64,000 bases of DNA from Paracoccus methylovorus (GTDB lineage Bacteria; Pseudomonadota; Alphaproteobacteria; Rhodobacterales; Rhodobacteraceae), in contig NZ_CP070371.1 of NCBI RefSeq assembly GCF_016919705.1, forward strand, positions 649,501-713,500. Direction: 5' to 3'. Every line of letters begins with the position of its first letter. Position 1 is the first letter of the stretch. The translations under genes were made by a program, and so were the position numbers. This document shows, one piece after another, positions 1 through 8,235 of the stretch. Below the pieces are notes generated by a model. The model was not told the DNA's origin and searched no databases. It saw nothing but the letters and a program-made list of their open reading frames with translations.

Positions 1-63
1 GACGGATTGATTGCCGGGGCCGAGATTGCCGGTGTCTCGTTCAATCAGGAAAGGCATGCTTGA
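1..63 (+). CDS. C-terminal end of an unidentified protein (cut by window start)
   Basis: The frame is open from base 1 to a TGA at 61-63 and gives a 20-residue C-terminus ending FNQERHA. The stop shares its last base with the ATG of the next gene (TGATG at 61-65), the usual sign of translational coupling, so a real gene of the same operon probably enters from the left. Too little remains to name a family. Confidence 0.6.
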   Translation, partial: DGLIAGAEIAGVSFNQERHA

Positions 64-575
64 TGCATCTGGCCTATATCAGCCTGCCCGGTCGCGGTGC
101 GAACGACCGCTTTCTTGCCGTCGTTGCAGAGCAGGCTCTGGCTGTCGGGCTGCGACTGGCCGGGACGGTGCAGGTCAATATCCAGCGCGAAGGGCGTATC
201 AAATGCGATATGGACCTGCGCGTCCTGCCTGATGGCCCTGTGTTGCGCATCAGCGAGGATCGGGGAAATGGTGCGCGCGGCTGTCGGCTGGACGCCGGTG
301 TTCTGGAAGCTGCGGTGGTTGGTGTTACGGCGGCGTTGCCCACGACCGATCTGTTGTTGGTTAATAAGTTTGGCAAGCAAGAGGCCGAGGGGCGCGGTTT
401 CGCACCGCTGATCGCCGAGGCTTTGTCGCGCGGCATTCCGGTTTTGGTCGGGGTAAACGGGTTGAACCTGCCGGCTTTTCAGGAGTTCTCCGACGGGCTT
501 GCCACGCCCCTTCCTGCTGACGAGGCGTTGGTACTTGACTGGTGTCAGGAGGTGGGCGGTCTGCACCCCGCTTAA
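63..575 (+). CDS. DUF2478 family protein
   Basis: A 170-residue protein. The pattern with RCDMDLRVLPDGP-like (here KCDMDLRVLPDGP), DRGNGARGCRLD, LLLVNKFGKQEAEGRGF and IPVLVGVN matches the DUF2478 family, which looks like a P-loop-derived fold with an NKFGK segment like a G4 motif. These genes often sit beside molybdenum or denitrification genes, but their function is not established. I chose the ATG at 63 because it overlaps the upstream stop by one base; a TTG at 60 in the same frame is the alternative. A strong terminator follows directly, so this is the last gene of an operon that begins outside the window. Confidence 0.8.
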   Translation: MHLAYISLPGRGANDRFLAVVAEQALAVGLRLAGTVQVNIQREGRIKCDMDLRVLPDGPVLRISEDRGNGARGCRLDAGVLEAAVVGVTAALPTTDLLLVNKFGKQEAEGRGFAPLIAEALSRGIPVLVGVNGLNLPAFQEFSDGLATPLPADEALVLDWCQEVGGLHPA

Positions 576-594
576 GGCGCGAAAATGCAGGCGA

Positions 595-622
595 AAGGCC
601 CGGTTAAGCGACCGGGCCTTTT
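595..622 (+). terminator. rho-independent terminator after the DUF2478 gene
   Basis: Perfect 10-bp stem AAGGCCCGGT (595-604) / ACCGGGCCTT (611-620) with loop TAAGCG, followed by TTTT. It lies between the DUF2478 stop at 575 and the convergent nnrS stop at 651, so it may serve both strands. Confidence 0.85.
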
Positions 623-650
623 CCTATTGTGGTGCAGGTTTTGTTGTGGC

Positions 651-1862
651 TCAGGCCCGCCTTGGTCCTGAAACCGGCTTGGCTGCCAGACGCGGCCGAG
701 CCAGCACCGGCAGATAGAGCAGGGCGAAGCCGCCAAAAGCCAGGAACCAAAGCGTGCCCGACAGATGCAGCAGCCAGACCTGATCCGGCACGATTCCCGC
801 CAACACCCGCATCACGACCGAGCCAAGCAGCGCCAGATAGGTGGCCGTGGTGCCGCCATTGGCGTGCAGGGGCCGTCCGGTATGACCAAGGCTTGCCCGG
901 CTCATGACCGCCAGCGTCATCAACCCGATCGCGCCGGCCAGCCAGACATGGCGGGCAGGTGCCGCTGCGATCAGGCCGAAACCGGCCGCCGCCTCGGCCC
1001 AGAAGCCCAGTGCCAGCGCCGCATAGGCCAGATGCAGGACCCAAAGCAGCGGTTCAGCGGTGGTGCGAAGACCCTGCCAGCGCGCCAGCCGCCACAGATG
1101 CGCAGTTCCGCAAGCCAGCATCAACCAGCGCATGAAGGTGGCTTCGGGCACAACGACAAAGCCGGTAAGCGTGACGACTGTCAGCCCCAGCACCAACCCA
1201 TCGCCGCGGTTGAAGGGTACAGGCAGGCGCTTGGCACCCCGCGCAACCAACCAGTTGCGGGTAAAGCTGGGGATGATGCGCCCGCCGATAAACGCGATCA
1301 GCAACAGGGCGGCCGCCAGTCCCAACCGCATGCCTGTGCCTTCGAAGGCTGCGCCTGCATTGGCGGCCTCGATGTGGAACAGCGCGTTGCCGCCGATGAA
1401 CACGGCCAGCAGCGTCAGCACCGGCAGGTTGCGCCAGTTTCTGCCGCTCAAGACTTCGCGCGCCAGAAAACCCAGAAGGGTTAGCCCCCAAGCCAGATCG
1501 ATCAGCATGACCAGCCGCCAGTCGATCAGTGCCGAGGTTGCGACCGCGACGCGGCCCAGAAGCCACAATCCGACTATCCCGGCCAAGGGTATTCCCATCA
1601 CGGGTAGCCTGCCGGTCCAGTTCGGCACCGCGGTCAGCAGGAACCCGGCGATGACCCCGCCCAGATAGCCGTAAAGAAATTCATGTGCATGCCAACTGAA
1701 CGGGTCGAAGGCCATCGGCAGGATGTCGGCCCCGGACAGCATGGCCACCCAGATGACCATGGCCAGTGCCGCCCAAAGTGCCGAAAGCAGGAAGAATGCC
1801 CGGAACCCGTGGCTCAGCAGCACCGGCCCGTGATAGTTGCGCCTGCGTTCCGAGGTGGACAT
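651..1862 (-). CDS. nnrS: NnrS family membrane protein
   Basis: A 403-residue, very hydrophobic protein with about 12 membrane segments. The N-terminal LLSHGFRAFF motif and WHAHEFLYGYLGGVIAGFLL are typical of NnrS, a haem- and copper-containing inner-membrane protein first found in Rhodobacter and linked to tolerance of nitric oxide and protection of the cellular iron pool; its exact biochemistry is unsettled. The start at 1862 has a GGAG sequence about 11 bases upstream. It follows ubiV by only 21 bases and is probably the last gene of ubiT-ubiU-ubiV-nnrS, which would put it under the FNR-type box at 4337-4350. Confidence 0.88.
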   Translation of the reverse strand: MSTSERRRNYHGPVLLSHGFRAFFLLSALWAALAMVIWVAMLSGADILPMAFDPFSWHAHEFLYGYLGGVIAGFLLTAVPNWTGRLPVMGIPLAGIVGLWLLGRVAVATSALIDWRLVMLIDLAWGLTLLGFLAREVLSGRNWRNLPVLTLLAVFIGGNALFHIEAANAGAAFEGTGMRLGLAAALLLIAFIGGRIIPSFTRNWLVARGAKRLPVPFNRGDGLVLGLTVVTLTGFVVVPEATFMRWLMLACGTAHLWRLARWQGLRTTAEPLLWVLHLAYAALALGFWAEAAAGFGLIAAAPARHVWLAGAIGLMTLAVMSRASLGHTGRPLHANGGTTATYLALLGSVVMRVLAGIVPDQVWLLHLSGTLWFLAFGGFALLYLPVLARPRLAAKPVSGPRRA

Positions 1863-1883
1863 CGCGCGTCTCCGTTAAAATCG

Positions 1884-2780
1884 TTAGGGGCAGGGGGCCG
1901 CACCAGCGCGCGCCTCCAGAAAGCCCTGGGCGAAAACTGCACCCGGTTGGATACGCCGAAGATCGGCTAGAGCCTGGTCCGGTGCAAGCCCACTGTCCAG
2001 CAGCCTTGCGTAAAGCCCGATCACCGCGGCAAAATCACCCGGCTGCGGCGACAGGCGCAGCGCCGCGACACCGGCTTCGCGCAATTCGTCGATCTGGCCG
2101 GCCACGGTCATGTGGCTGTGGCTAAGCGTCTGCACGCCATTCACGGTCAGGAAGGCTTGACCCTCCAGCGTCTCGACCGTGCGGCCATCGGGGTCCTCTT
2201 CGCAAACGAACTGGCAGCTGTCCTTGGCGCGATCATGCAGCCGTGCGTGATAGCACCTGCCCGAGATGGCGAGAGGAGCGCGGCCATGGCCCCAGACCTC
2301 GACGGCAACCCCGGCCTGCTGACCGGCGCGGGCCAGCCGCGCGACCGACGCCAAAGGCAGCTCCGGCGGCAGGCAGATCCGCTGCGCCCCCCGGGTCGCC
2401 AGCCATTCCAGCGTGCCTTCGTTATAGACGTTCACTGTCGGGGCGACCCAGAAGGGGGCGCCCTCGGGCAGGTGCCTCAGCGCAGTCAGATCAGCGATCT
2501 CGACCGGCAGGCCCGAGGCGAAAAGCTCGGCCGTCTGCCGGCGTTCACGTTTCAGCGTCACCAGCGTCAGGGTCGAAAGCGCGACCTGTTTTCCGGCGGC
2601 TTGCAGCACCTCTACTGCGGCGGGAATTTCATGCTGCCAGAACGGTAACCGTTTGGAGCAGACCCATTCGCCGATCACCACCCGTTTGACGGGGGTTTCG
2701 GCCAGCGTCCGGTAAAAGTCGCGAACCTGATCCGCGCTCCAGAAAAAGGCGATGGGGCCAACCGTCAGGTCCATGGTCAT
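1884..2780 (-). CDS. ubiV: O2-independent ubiquinone biosynthesis protein UbiV (U32 peptidase-like)
   Basis: A 298-residue U32 peptidase-family protein. UbiV forms a heterodimer with UbiU that hydroxylates the ubiquinone ring without O2, each subunit carrying a [4Fe-4S] cluster. The expected ligands are visible: C41 (GEWVCSKR) and C176, C189, C193 in a CX12CX3C arrangement. The start at 2780 overlaps the ubiU stop as ATGA; MDL six bases downstream is an alternative. It is the third gene of the leftward ubiTUV-nnrS operon. Confidence 0.93.
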   Translation of the reverse strand: MTMDLTVGPIAFFWSADQVRDFYRTLAETPVKRVVIGEWVCSKRLPFWQHEIPAAVEVLQAAGKQVALSTLTLVTLKRERRQTAELFASGLPVEIADLTALRHLPEGAPFWVAPTVNVYNEGTLEWLATRGAQRICLPPELPLASVARLARAGQQAGVAVEVWGHGRAPLAISGRCYHARLHDRAKDSCQFVCEEDPDGRTVETLEGQAFLTVNGVQTLSHSHMTVAGQIDELREAGVAALRLSPQPGDFAAVIGLYARLLDSGLAPDQALADLRRIQPGAVFAQGFLEARAGAAPCP

Positions 2781-3772
2781 CTCCAGGTCTTGGCATAGGC
2801 GCCGGTGGTTGCGGCTTGTCCTTCGGTCAGGCGCGCCAGCAGCCCCTCGGGCATCGGCGCACCCTGTTCGGCCGCTTCGACTGCGGCGCGAAAGGCGCGC
2901 ACCACCTGCGCGACATAGGCGCGCGAACGCTGGCGGCCCTCGATCTTCAGGGCACTGACCCCGGCCTTTTGCAGCGCCGGAATCAGCCGGGTGGCGTCAA
3001 GGCTGACCGGGTCCTCGAAGATATGGCCGGTCTGGCTGTTGCCCTTGTCGTCGGGCGACGTGAAGCAGCCCTTGCACAGCGTCGGATAGGGCACGGGCAT
3101 GCCCTTGGGCGTGCGGTGGATCAGGAAATCGCCCAATCGCGCCTCGTGATTGCCGCCGATATCGGAATAGGTGACGTGGCTTGCCGGGGAGCAGACGCCA
3201 TTCATGTTCGGCGAAAGCCCGGTGGCGTAAGAGGACAGCGAACACCGACCTTCGGCCATGACGCAAAGTCCGCCAAATACGAAAACCTCGGTCTCGACGT
3301 CGATTTCGCGGTTGATGGCGGTGATCTCCTCGACCGAAAGCACGCGCGGCAGTACGACGCGGCGGATGCCGAAGGTCTGGGCATAGAAATTGATCGCATC
3401 GGGATTGGCGGCGGCGGCTTGCACCGACAGGTGCAGGCGCAGACCGGGATGGGCCTCGGCGGCATGGGCGATCAGGCCCAGATCGGCCAGGATGACGGCA
3501 TGTGCACCCAGATCGGCGGCATCGCGAACCGCATCGTGCCACAGCATCTGTTCGCCTGCGCGGGGGAAGGTGTTGATCGCCACCAGCACCTTGGCGCCCC
3601 GCGTTTGGGCGTAGGCCACGCCATCCGCCAGCTCTTCGCGGCTGAAGTTCAGGCCAGGAAAGTTGCGCGCATTGGTTTCGTCGGCAAAGCCGCAATAGAC
3701 CGTATGCGCCCCGGCATCGACCGCCGCGCGCAGTGCCGCGGGGGTTCCGGCCGGACAGACCAGCTCCATCAT
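2777..3772 (-). CDS. ubiU: O2-independent ubiquinone biosynthesis protein UbiU (U32 peptidase-like)
   Basis: A 331-residue U32 peptidase-family protein and partner of UbiV in anaerobic hydroxylation of the ubiquinone precursor, with prephenate as oxygen donor in the E. coli work. The iron-sulfur ligands appear as C170, C177, C194 and C233. If translation starts at the second Met (3769) they become 169, 176, 193 and 232, the E. coli numbering, so 3769 may be the true start. The gene overlaps ubiT by 4 bp and ubiV by 4 bp, a tightly coupled operon. Confidence 0.95.
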   Translation of the reverse strand: MMELVCPAGTPAALRAAVDAGAHTVYCGFADETNARNFPGLNFSREELADGVAYAQTRGAKVLVAINTFPRAGEQMLWHDAVRDAADLGAHAVILADLGLIAHAAEAHPGLRLHLSVQAAAANPDAINFYAQTFGIRRVVLPRVLSVEEITAINREIDVETEVFVFGGLCVMAEGRCSLSSYATGLSPNMNGVCSPASHVTYSDIGGNHEARLGDFLIHRTPKGMPVPYPTLCKGCFTSPDDKGNSQTGHIFEDPVSLDATRLIPALQKAGVSALKIEGRQRSRAYVAQVVRAFRAAVEAAEQGAPMPEGLLARLTEGQAATTGAYAKTWR

Positions 3773-4302
3773 GGCATCACCTCTTGTCGAGACAGAATAA
3801 AGCCGCTTTTGCGCGCGACCAGTGCCGAACCCCGGCGCAGCCAGCGGCCCAGCGGCTGGCCTGAAATCCCCGCCAGTTCCTCGGTCAGGTCCAGTTCGGC
3901 GTCGTCCAGTGCGTTGCGCAGCGCCAGCACAGCCGAGGTGTCGCCCGAGATCTGCAACTCGCCCGAAAAGAACAACGCATCGCCATCCTCGGCACCGTGC
4001 AGCATGGCCAGAAACGCGGCCAACCCGCCCCGGATCGCGGCATCGTGATCGGGGGCGGCCGCGCGACGCGAATGGGCGGTCAGCCGCCGGGCCTCGGGCT
4101 GCATCAACAGCAGAAAGGGCGCGTCGCTGACATCAAGCAGGAAGCGCGACTGACGATAAGGGCCAAGGCGTGACAGGATTGCCGGCTTTTCCGTCGCAAT
4201 CCTGCGCAAAAACGCGGTTAACGCCAGACCGAGGGCCGGGCGTGTAAGCGGAGGGGGCGGGAGCCGCATCATGAGCGGCGGCAGAGAGGGGCGCTGGGTC
4301 AT
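3769..4302 (-). CDS. ubiT: Ubiquinone biosynthesis accessory protein UbiT (SCP2 domain)
   Basis: A 177-residue protein with an SCP2 sterol-carrier-like lipid-binding domain over roughly residues 45-145 and a Pro-rich N-terminus. UbiT is the anaerobic counterpart of UbiJ and is thought to hold the prenylated intermediates. It is the first gene of the leftward operon. There is no Shine-Dalgarno sequence before the ATG at 4302. The FNR-type box is centred exactly 41.5 bp upstream of this A and a TAGACC hexamer sits at -12 to -7 from it, so the message may be leaderless; Met-11 or Met-12 would be the alternative start. Confidence 0.88.
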   Translation of the reverse strand: MTQRPSLPPLMMRLPPPPLTRPALGLALTAFLRRIATEKPAILSRLGPYRQSRFLLDVSDAPFLLLMQPEARRLTAHSRRAAAPDHDAAIRGGLAAFLAMLHGAEDGDALFFSGELQISGDTSAVLALRNALDDAELDLTEELAGISGQPLGRWLRRGSALVARKSGFILSRQEVMP

Positions 4303-4336
4303 GCCATGGGTCTAGGCCCGTCAATCGGGACTGTGA

Positions 4337-4350
4337 TTGATCTTTGTCAA
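4337..4350. promoter_or_regulatory. FNR/CRP-family box shared by ubiT and ubiD operons
   Basis: TTGATCTTTGTCAA matches the FNR-family consensus TTGAT-N4-ATCAA with one mismatch. It lies between the divergent ubiT and ubiD. From its centre (4343.5) a class II start site would fall at 4302 on the minus strand and 4385 on the plus strand. Each has a -10-like hexamer at -12 to -7: TAGACC (4314-4309) and TAGCTT (4373-4378). Which regulator binds (FnrP, NNR or another member) cannot be told from sequence. Confidence 0.8.
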
Positions 4351-4426
4351 ATCGGTCGGGGAAATTCCTGCCTAGCTTGCCCCCTCATGATCCGCCCGCC
4401 TTTACGCGGGCCTGCCGGAGCCATCA

Positions 4427-5896
4427 ATGCGCAGCCTTCCCTCGTTTCCCGACCTGCGGGCTTTTCTTTCCTGGCTGGAGGCGCGGGGTGAATATGCGCG
4501 TATCGCCGAGCCGGTTTCCCTGCGTCACGAGATGACGGCGGTGCAACTGGCCTGCCTGCGGCGCGGCGGCCCGGCATTGCGCTTTGACCAGCCCGCGGGC
4601 GCGCAGATCCCGGTGGTCGCCAATCTGTTCGGGACGCGTGCGCGGGTCGCGGCGGGGTTGGGGCTTCAACCCGACGAAATCTCGGGCTTTGGCGAGTTCC
4701 TCGCGGCATTGCGCAGTCCCGCCCCGGTCGAGGGGATGCGCGATGCGATGTCGCGTTGGCCGATGCTGCGCGCGGCGCTTTCGACGCGGCCCAAACTGCT
4801 GCGCCACGGTCCGGTTCAGGATGTCGAGCTGCCCGACCTCGATTCACTGCCGGTGCAGACGCCCTGGCCCGAGGATGGCGGACCCTTGATTACCTGGCCG
4901 GTGGTGCTGACGAGGCCGCACAGCAGTCGGGCCGAGGATCTGATCCGCTATAATCTGGGCGTTTATCGGGCGCAGGTGCTTGGCCCCGACCGGCTGATCC
5001 TGCGCTGGCTGGCGCATCGCGGCGGGGCGGCGCATCACCGCAGTTGGGCCAAGGCGGATGAGCCGATGCCCGTGGCCATCGCGCTGGGGGCCGATCCGGC
5101 GCTGTTGCTTGCCGCCGCGCTGCCGCTGCCCGAGACCGTTTCCGAATTGGGCTTTTCCGGCGTATTGCGTGGTGCTCGCACCGAGCTGGTCGCGGCGCAG
5201 ACGGTGCCGCTGATGGTGCCCGCCCGCGCCGAGATCGTTATCGAGGGCTGGGTCCATCCCGGTGAGACCGCGCCAGAGGGGCCTTTCGGCGACCATACCG
5301 GCTATTACAATGCCGTCGAGCCTTTCCCGGTCATGCGCGTAAGCCGTATTACCTGCCGCAACGACCCGCTTTACCTCTCGACCGTCACCGGGCGACCGCC
5401 TGACGAGCCGTCGGTCATCGGCGAAGTGTTCAACGAACTGGCGCTGCCGGTCATACGCGCCCAGATCCCCGAGATCGCCGATCTGTGGCTGCCGCCCGCC
5501 GCCTGTTCCTATCGCATGGCGGTGGTGGCGATCGACAAACGCTATCCCGGTCAGGCGCGGCGGGTGATGATGGCGTTGTGGGGGATGCTGCCCCAATTCA
5601 GCTATACCAAGCTGGTGGTCGTGGTGGACAGCGACATTGATGTGCGCAGTTGGGACGATATCGCCTGGGCGATCTCGACCCGGATGGATCCCGGTCGCGA
5701 CGTGATGCTTCTCGACCGCACGCCGATGGATTACCTCGACTTCGCCTCACCGCTGGAAGGACTGGCGGGCAAGCTGGGTCTGGATGCGACCACCAAGATC
5801 GGTGCCGAAACCAATCGCGAATGGGGCCGCGTCATGCGGCTTGACCCGCAGCACGAGGCGCGGGCCGAAGCCCTGCTTGCTACGGTGATGCCATGA
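4427..5896 (+). CDS. ubiD: UbiD family prenyl-FMN-dependent decarboxylase
   Basis: A 489-residue UbiD-family protein. UbiD removes the carboxyl group of 4-hydroxy-3-polyprenylbenzoate in ubiquinone synthesis, using prenylated FMN made by UbiX. Family landmarks are YNLGVYR (about 175-181), EGPFGDHTGYY (about 284-294, with the acidic residue region used in catalysis) and VAIDKRYPGQARRVMMA. The ATG at 4427 has GGAG eight bases upstream. It overlaps ubiX by ATGA at 5893-5896. Its place opposite ubiTUV under one FNR-type box favours a role in anaerobic ubiquinone synthesis over aromatic degradation, though the family has both. Confidence 0.9.
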   Translation: MRSLPSFPDLRAFLSWLEARGEYARIAEPVSLRHEMTAVQLACLRRGGPALRFDQPAGAQIPVVANLFGTRARVAAGLGLQPDEISGFGEFLAALRSPAPVEGMRDAMSRWPMLRAALSTRPKLLRHGPVQDVELPDLDSLPVQTPWPEDGGPLITWPVVLTRPHSSRAEDLIRYNLGVYRAQVLGPDRLILRWLAHRGGAAHHRSWAKADEPMPVAIALGADPALLLAAALPLPETVSELGFSGVLRGARTELVAAQTVPLMVPARAEIVIEGWVHPGETAPEGPFGDHTGYYNAVEPFPVMRVSRITCRNDPLYLSTVTGRPPDEPSVIGEVFNELALPVIRAQIPEIADLWLPPAACSYRMAVVAIDKRYPGQARRVMMALWGMLPQFSYTKLVVVVDSDIDVRSWDDIAWAISTRMDPGRDVMLLDRTPMDYLDFASPLEGLAGKLGLDATTKIGAETNREWGRVMRLDPQHEARAEALLATVMP

Positions 5897-6480
5897 GGGT
5901 GGTGCTGGGTGTCTCGGGTGCTTCGGGCGCGGCGTTGGCCTTGGATTGCGCCCGCGCGCTGGTTCGCCTTGGGGCCGAGATTGATCTCGTCGCCTCGGCC
6001 ATGGCCGAGCGGACGCTGGTCGAAGAGGTCGGCCCGGGGGCGCTAAACGAACTGCAGTCTATCGCCACGCGCGTTCACGCGCAGCGCGATCTGGGGGCCG
6101 AGATCGCCTCGGGTTCCTGCCCGGTCGCCGGCATGATCGTCGCGCCCTGTTCGATGCGCAGCCTGGCCGCTATCGCGCATGGTTTCGATGACGGCCTGCT
6201 GACCCGCGCCGCTGGTGTGCAGTTGAAAGAGCGTCGCCCGCTGGTTCTGCTGGCGCGCGAAGCGCCGCTGACCTTGGCGCATTTGGAAAACATGCAGGCC
6301 GCGACCCGGATGGGTGCAGTGATCCTGCCTCCTGTTCCGGCCTTTTATCTGCGTCCGCAATCTCTGGCCGAGGTCACCGGCCAGATTGCCGCCCGTGCGG
6401 TCGATCTGCTTCGTCTTGGTCCGCCACTGGCGCGGGCATGGACTCCACGTCAACCCGCCCCCAATGGAGAACCATCATGA
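5893..6480 (+). CDS. ubiX: Flavin prenyltransferase UbiX
   Basis: A 195-residue flavoprotein that attaches a dimethylallyl group to FMN to make the prenyl-FMN cofactor of UbiD. The N-terminal GVSGASGAA flavin loop (about 6-14), APCSMRSLAAIA, the phosphate/prenyl-binding segment LAREAPLTLAHLENM and PPVPAFY are all present. It overlaps both neighbours by 4 bp (ATGA), so cofactor and enzyme are made together. Confidence 0.95.
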   Translation: MRVVLGVSGASGAALALDCARALVRLGAEIDLVASAMAERTLVEEVGPGALNELQSIATRVHAQRDLGAEIASGSCPVAGMIVAPCSMRSLAAIAHGFDDGLLTRAAGVQLKERRPLVLLAREAPLTLAHLENMQAATRMGAVILPPVPAFYLRPQSLAEVTGQIAARAVDLLRLGPPLARAWTPRQPAPNGEPS

Positions 6481-7145
6481 CCGACATCACCCTGGCGCCC
6501 GACAGTATCGTCGGCGACATTGCAGCCCGGCTGCCCGGCGCTGCCGAAGTGTTCCGCCGTGCCGGCATCAGCTTTTGCTGCGGCGGCAAAGCCGGGTTGG
6601 CCGAGGCCGCAGCCAAGGCCGGGATTGAACTGCCGACTCTGACCGCCGAACTTCAGGCGCTGATCGACCGGGCCGGGCGCGATGCTCCCGACGAAACGCC
6701 GGCGATGATCGAGTATATCCTGTCACGCTATCACGCCACCCACCGCGAGGAACTGGGCTGGCTGATCGGCTTGGCGGACCGGGTGGAGATGGTGCATGGC
6801 GATCATGACGAGGCCCCGCTGGGCTTGACCGAAGCGCTGGTTTCGCTGCGCGACGATCTTGAATCGCATATGGCCAAGGAGGAAGCCGTCCTGTTCCCCG
6901 CCATCTTGCAGGGCGCCGGCGCGCACATGCTGGCAGGACCGATTCGCGTCATGCAATCCGAGCATGAGGATACCGGCGGGCTGCTGCGCCGGATCGAGCA
7001 TGTCACCAACGGCCTCGCCCTTCCGGTCGGGGCCTGTGGCTCCTGGACCGCGCTTTATACCGGCGTGCGCAAGCTTTGCGACGATGTGGTCGCCCATATC
7101 CATCTTGAGGAAGAGGTGCTGTTTCCGCGCGTTCTTGCCATCTGA
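6477..7145 (+). CDS. ric: Iron-sulfur cluster repair di-iron protein (RIC/YtfE/ScdA)
   Basis: A 222-residue protein with an N-terminal ScdA_N (DUF542) domain containing Cys34-Cys35 (ISFCCGG) and a C-terminal hemerythrin-like di-iron domain. Likely ligands by comparison with YtfE are H86, H131, E135, H163, H207 and E211. The family repairs iron-sulfur clusters after nitrosative or oxidative damage. The ATG at 6477 overlaps the ubiX stop by 4 bp, so it is the last gene of ubiD-ubiX-ric. Coupling with the quinone genes is notable because UbiU and UbiV carry [4Fe-4S] clusters. Confidence 0.93.
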   Translation: MTDITLAPDSIVGDIAARLPGAAEVFRRAGISFCCGGKAGLAEAAAKAGIELPTLTAELQALIDRAGRDAPDETPAMIEYILSRYHATHREELGWLIGLADRVEMVHGDHDEAPLGLTEALVSLRDDLESHMAKEEAVLFPAILQGAGAHMLAGPIRVMQSEHEDTGGLLRRIEHVTNGLALPVGACGSWTALYTGVRKLCDDVVAHIHLEEEVLFPRVLAI

Positions 7146-7153
7146 GGCGGCAT

Positions 7154-7180
7154 GGGGCTTTCGGCGATCCCGAAGGCCCC
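7154..7180. terminator. bidirectional terminator hairpin between ric and the DUF6522-like gene
   Basis: GGGGCTTTCGG (7154-7164) and CCGAAGGCCCC (7170-7180) form an 11-bp stem with one G-U pair and loop CGATC. It sits in the 36-bp gap between two convergent genes. There is no long T run. Confidence 0.6.
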
Positions 7181-7181
7181 G

Positions 7182-7454
7182 TCAGCCCGCAGTGGCACCG
7201 CGCATCGGAACGTCGAAGCGCGCGCGCTTGAGGATCGTTCCGGTATCGTCGATGGTCAGCCGCAGGGCCTGTGCCTGGAAAAAGAAGGTCAGGCGATGGC
7301 GGCCGGCGTCTTCGCCTTCGCCGGTCTCGCAGCGGGTGGTTATGCGGTTTTCGCGCATCAAGCCGGGCACTTGCTCGGGTTCAAGCCCGAAGGCCGAGGC
7401 CAGTTCCTGCGCCTCGACAACGAAACCTTGGTCGGTCAGGTTGATCTTGGTCAT
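7182..7454 (-). CDS. small DUF6522-like protein of denitrification loci
   Basis: A 90-residue soluble protein beginning MTKINLTDQGFVVEAQELA; no cysteine cluster or membrane segment except a single Cys in TTRCETGEGED. I recall similar small proteins, grouped as DUF6522, near nir, nor and nos genes of Rhodobacterales; the function is unknown. The start at 7454 has GGGGAAAC just upstream; an extended reading frame exists further upstream but is not needed. An FNR-like box lies about 85 bp upstream of the start. Confidence 0.65.
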   Translation of the reverse strand: MTKINLTDQGFVVEAQELASAFGLEPEQVPGLMRENRITTRCETGEGEDAGRHRLTFFFQAQALRLTIDDTGTILKRARFDVPMRGATAG

Positions 7455-7532
7455 GCTGTTTCCCCTTGCCGCCATCCTGGCTGACATATGGATATCCGCC
7501 GGGGGTTTTGCCATGGCCGAAAAGGCTTCGGG

Positions 7533-7546
7533 CTGATTTTCGTCAA
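7533..7546 (-). promoter_or_regulatory. possible FNR-type box upstream of the DUF6522-like gene
   Basis: CTGATTTTCGTCAA is a match to TTGAT-N4-GTCAA with the first base changed. It is centred 85 bp upstream of the start codon at 7454. Unlike the ubi, paz and nosC boxes, no TAGAC-like -10 hexamer is found at the class II position. Confidence 0.35.
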
Positions 7547-7612
7547 GAATAAGGCGCGGACGGTATTGCCGCGCCGCGCCTGTTCCTGTCGATGACGGCT
7601 GCCAGGGCCGGC

Positions 7613-8059
7613 TCAGTTGACTTGCGCCAGTTCCGCGTCCATGCGCTCGCGCGCTTTCTTGGGCATCTTGGCCGTTTTGGCCACTTCGGCGTTCGCCGGC
7701 GCGTCGCCGACCTGCACGAGTCCGACCATGCCCATGCCGAAATGCGGTGTGCATTTCACGCCGTAAAGCCCGGGCTCGGTCACGGTCAGCGTATAGGATT
7801 CGTTGATCTTGCTTTTGAAGTGCTCGACGCCTTCGGGCAGGATTTCCTTGATCGCCTCGACGTTGTGGCTTTTGTCGGTCGGGATGAAGTTGATCACGTC
7901 GCCCGGCTCGGCCCGGACATAGGCCGGCTCGAACACCATGGCGCCGGATTCGCCTTTGTTGAGCATATGCACCTCATGAGTCGCGGCATATGCGGGGACA
8001 ACAAGACCAAGCGCCAGCACGGTGCTGACGGCTGCGGCGAAGGATTTCTGGAACATCAT
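7613..8059 (-). CDS. pazS: Pseudoazurin (type 1 copper protein)
   Basis: A 148-residue periplasmic cupredoxin with a Sec signal peptide ending near [10 protein letters not shown]. Copper ligands are the His in DKSHNVEA and the Cys, His and Met in [13 protein letters not shown]. Pseudoazurin carries electrons to cd1 nitrite reductase and N2O reductase in Paracoccus, as an alternative to cytochrome c550. AAGGAG stands before the start. It is divergent from nosC and has its own FNR-type box at 8131-8144 with a predicted leader of about 37 nt. Confidence 0.96.
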   Translation of the reverse strand: MMFQKSFAAAVSTVLALGLVVPAYAATHEVHMLNKGESGAMVFEPAYVRAEPGDVINFIPTDKSHNVEAIKEILPEGVEHFKSKINESYTLTVTEPGLYGVKCTPHFGMGMVGLVQVGDAPANAEVAKTAKMPKKARERMDAELAQVN

Positions 8060-8130
8060 GTTCTCCTTGGTGGTCCGGGCGGAAAGGCCGCCCGTCCCGC
8101 CTGTCCTAGCCTGCTGCAGCTCAGCGCAGC

Positions 8131-8144
8131 TTGAGATATGTCAA
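8131..8144 (-). promoter_or_regulatory. FNR-type box of pazS
   Basis: TTGAGATATGTCAA keeps TTGA-N6-TCAA. From its centre (8137.5) a class II start falls at 8096 on the minus strand, and TAGGAC occupies exactly -12 to -7 (8108-8103), as in the neighbouring ubi and nos promoters. Confidence 0.7.
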
Positions 8145-8235
8145 ATGCCGAGGGAAAAAGTCGGATACTTAACCGGACAGATTGTCGCAGGGTGACTGCG
8201 ACCGGCTGTCGCGTCCTGCCTTCAAGCTGGATCGT

